Shown here: positions 34,307 through 35,763 of the stretch, piece after piece
Layout of the letters: each line of letters opens with the position of its first letter
Position numbering within the stretch: the stretch's first letter is position 1
Assembly (NCBI GenBank): GCA_025963635.1
Contig: JAOQAK010000098.1
Coordinates: forward strand, 1 to 35,763
Reading direction: 5' to 3'
DNA: 35,763 nucleotides
Source: Ferruginibacter sp.
Lineage (GTDB): Bacteria; Bacteroidota; Bacteroidia; Chitinophagales; Chitinophagaceae
Notes under the pieces: model-generated
The model's input: the letters and a program-made list of their open reading frames with translations, nothing else
Told to the model about the DNA's origin: nothing
The model's database searches: none
Made by a program: the position numbers and the translations under genes

Positions 34307-35763
34307 TTATATCGTTTCCAATGCCTGGTTAGCGGCCGGTCTGGATTGAGATACCGGCAGCAGAATGTGGAAGGCAGCGCCTTCATTCTCTTTCGCCTCC
34401 GCGTATATCTCACCTCCATGGTTAATGGCAATGCTTTGACAAAGCGCCAACCCGATACCGGTACCCACATACTTCTGGCGGCTATGCAACCTTTGAAAGA
34501 TCCTGAATATTTTTTCCGCAAATTGCTGGTCAAAACCAATTCCATTGTCTTTAAAAATGACCTCGCCGTAAGATAGGTCATCATTTAGCTTCGGGTTTTC
34601 TTTTACATTTTCCGGCGTAACAATTTTCCATGCGATATGGATTGCAGGATCCCTTCCGGGGTAAGAAAATTTGAGTGCATTGCTAAGCAGATTGTAAAAC
34701 AACTGTTTCATCTGCAGTGGAATGGCTTCAATTGCAGGCAGATTATCAAAGGTAACGGTGGCATTTTTTTGCAGGATCAGCAGATCAAATTCATTGATCG
34801 TGTCCTTTAATATTGCATCCAGGTCGACTTTTTCAAAAATAAACTCCGACAAAGTTAATTTCGAGAAATTGAGCACATCTTTTATAAGGGCTGTCATCCG
34901 TTCGGTTGACGAATTGATCTTGTTAACCAGTTCCTTTGCTTTTTCCGGCATATCCGGGAACTGGTCATTGAACATGGAAGAAAATATCTTTATCTTCCTG
35001 AGCGGTTCCTGCAAATCATGAGAGGCGATGTAAGCAAACTGCTCCAGGTTTTTGTTGGAATGCCCAAGCTCCTCATTTGCGATTTTTAGTGATTTTGTTC
35101 TTTCAGCCACCTGGTTTTCCAATACTTCAGAAAATAACTTTTGATCGTTGATATCCGTGCTGGTACCTACCCAGGAAATAATTGTTCCGAACTGGTCACG
35201 AATCGCCAACGCCCTTAATAAGTGCCAGCGATAAGCTTCATCACGGTTTCGTTTCATTAAAAATTCAAGCTCAAAATCTTTCCCGGCATAAATGAGCCTT
35301 TTGTATCTTTTATACATCTGCTCCACCTGGTTGGGAGCTACTACTTTTGTCCAGCCCCAAATCAGCGTCTCAGACTCTGCAAGGCCGGTATAATCATAGA
35401 AGAATTTGTTTACGTAAGTAATGTCCCCATTCACGGCTGCAGTCCACGCACACTGCGGAATAGCTTCCAGCATGGCCATCCGTTCGGCAGTAATTTCAGC
35501 AAGTATTTTTCTTCCAACAATCTCATCAGTTACTTCGTAGCCAAACGTAAATATGCCATTGATGCGCTCATCTTCATCATATATTGGCTGGTTTGTGAAA
35601 TTAAAATGCCTCAGCTCCGGGATAGCACCATCATGGCGTGCCAGCATAATCGGGAATTCTTTACCGAGGAAGGTTTCCCCTGTTAAATAAACCTTATCCA
35701 ATATCTTTTTATAATCCTGGTCGGGTAGTTCCGGCAGCGCTTCGAGCATGGGCTTACCCAACA
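34307..35763 (-). CDS. PAS-domain sensor histidine kinase, N-terminally cut by the window edge
   Basis: The last 484 residues of a larger kinase; the true start lies beyond the window. Visible are most of one PAS domain (1-85, including KPMLEALPEL and GIFTFGYEVTDE), a second PAS_3-type domain (about 93-208), a coiled-coil linker (about 209-240), a HisKA domain with phospho-acceptor His248 in ASHDLQEPLRKI, and an HATPase domain with NLLSNALKFS, DNGIGFD and GTGIGLALC. The style matches the Bacteroidota hybrid-free, light/redox-like PAS kinases, but no signal can be named. The C-terminal tail SRPAANQALETI is short and non-domain. Confidence 0.9.
   Translation of the reverse strand, partial: LGKPMLEALPELPDQDYKKILDKVYLTGETFLGKEFPIMLARHDGAIPELRHFNFTNQPIYDEDERINGIFTFGYEVTDEIVGRKILAEITAERMAMLEAIPQCAWTAAVNGDITYVNKFFYDYTGLAESETLIWGWTKVVAPNQVEQMYKRYKRLIYAGKDFELEFLMKRNRDEAYRWHLLRALAIRDQFGTIISWVGTSTDINDQKLFSEVLENQVAERTKSLKIANEELGHSNKNLEQFAYIASHDLQEPLRKIKIFSSMFNDQFPDMPEKAKELVNKINSSTERMTALIKDVLNFSKLTLSEFIFEKVDLDAILKDTINEFDLLILQKNATVTFDNLPAIEAIPLQMKQLFYNLLSNALKFSYPGRDPAIHIAWKIVTPENVKENPKLNDDLSYGEVIFKDNGIGFDQQFAEKIFRIFQRLHSRQKYVGTGIGLALCQSIAINHGGEIYAEAKENEGAAFHILLPVSQSRPAANQALETI

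Noticed and set aside
34285..34584. N-terminal extension of the small membrane protein into the kinase gene
   Set aside because: It overlaps the conserved ATPase domain of the kinase in another frame; the membrane protein is complete from ATG 34284.

Overview
The window looks like the chromosome of a free-living member of the Bacteroidota, most likely of the Chitinophagaceae type. The sequence-based reasons are: a secreted NHL-repeat protein ending in a type IX secretion (Por) sorting domain; topoisomerase IV subunits of the Bacteroidota type; TAnnTTTG-like -7 promoter elements; A-rich leaders with little Shine-Dalgarno signal; a YpdA-type reductase; a futalosine-pathway menaquinone gene (mqnE); and AT-rich short inverted repeats around small accessory genes. 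Genus assignment would need a database search. No rRNA, tRNA or CRISPR array was seen.

Layout. 1-4.6 kb: a small RRM RNA-binding protein with a strong terminator, a ~212-bp inverted-repeat element, then a co-directional MFS transporter - MurC-like ligase - imidazolonepropionase (hutI) cluster. 4.7-7.1 kb: a VOC protein, a 56-nt perfect hairpin, a small secreted Arg/Asn-rich protein and a HutG-like arginase-family hydrolase. 7.1-10.9 kb, minus strand: a secreted rhodanese-thioredoxin fusion, then a DUF1579 - TPR - YkgJ-type cysteine-cluster group. 11.2-18.3 kb: parE and parC, separated by about 2.7 kb of accessory DNA (four-helix-bundle gene flanked by perfect 21-bp inverted repeats, DUF1835 gene, VOC gene, four short hairpins and a RAYT/IS200-like transposase). 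19-24 kb: a T9SS-secreted NHL propeller, a low-complexity DUF6515-like protein, and a YihY/BrkB membrane protein. 24.3-30.6 kb: YpdA-like flavoprotein, MqnE, NupC-type nucleoside transporter, YycJ-like metallo-beta-lactamase-fold protein, DinB-like and AHSA1-like proteins. 30.8-35.8 kb, minus strand: two PAS-domain histidine kinases separated by a roughly 0.8-kb region without a convincing gene that carries a 41-bp tandem repeat, plus a small two-helix membrane protein downstream of the second kinase; that kinase runs off the window.

Most genes are ordinary housekeeping or family-level recognisable proteins. The parts worth a second look are the repeat-rich pieces: the RAYT with its neighbouring hairpins (which share a CTCC-N3-GGAG core with the 212-bp element 14 kb away), the inverted repeats bracketing the four-helix-bundle gene, the 56-nt hairpin, the 41-bp minisatellite, and a three-times 22-residue repeat in the signalling linker of the first kinase. 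A histidine-rich TPR protein family of unknown function next to a cysteine-cluster protein is also notable. All functional calls are from reading motifs; no searches were run.
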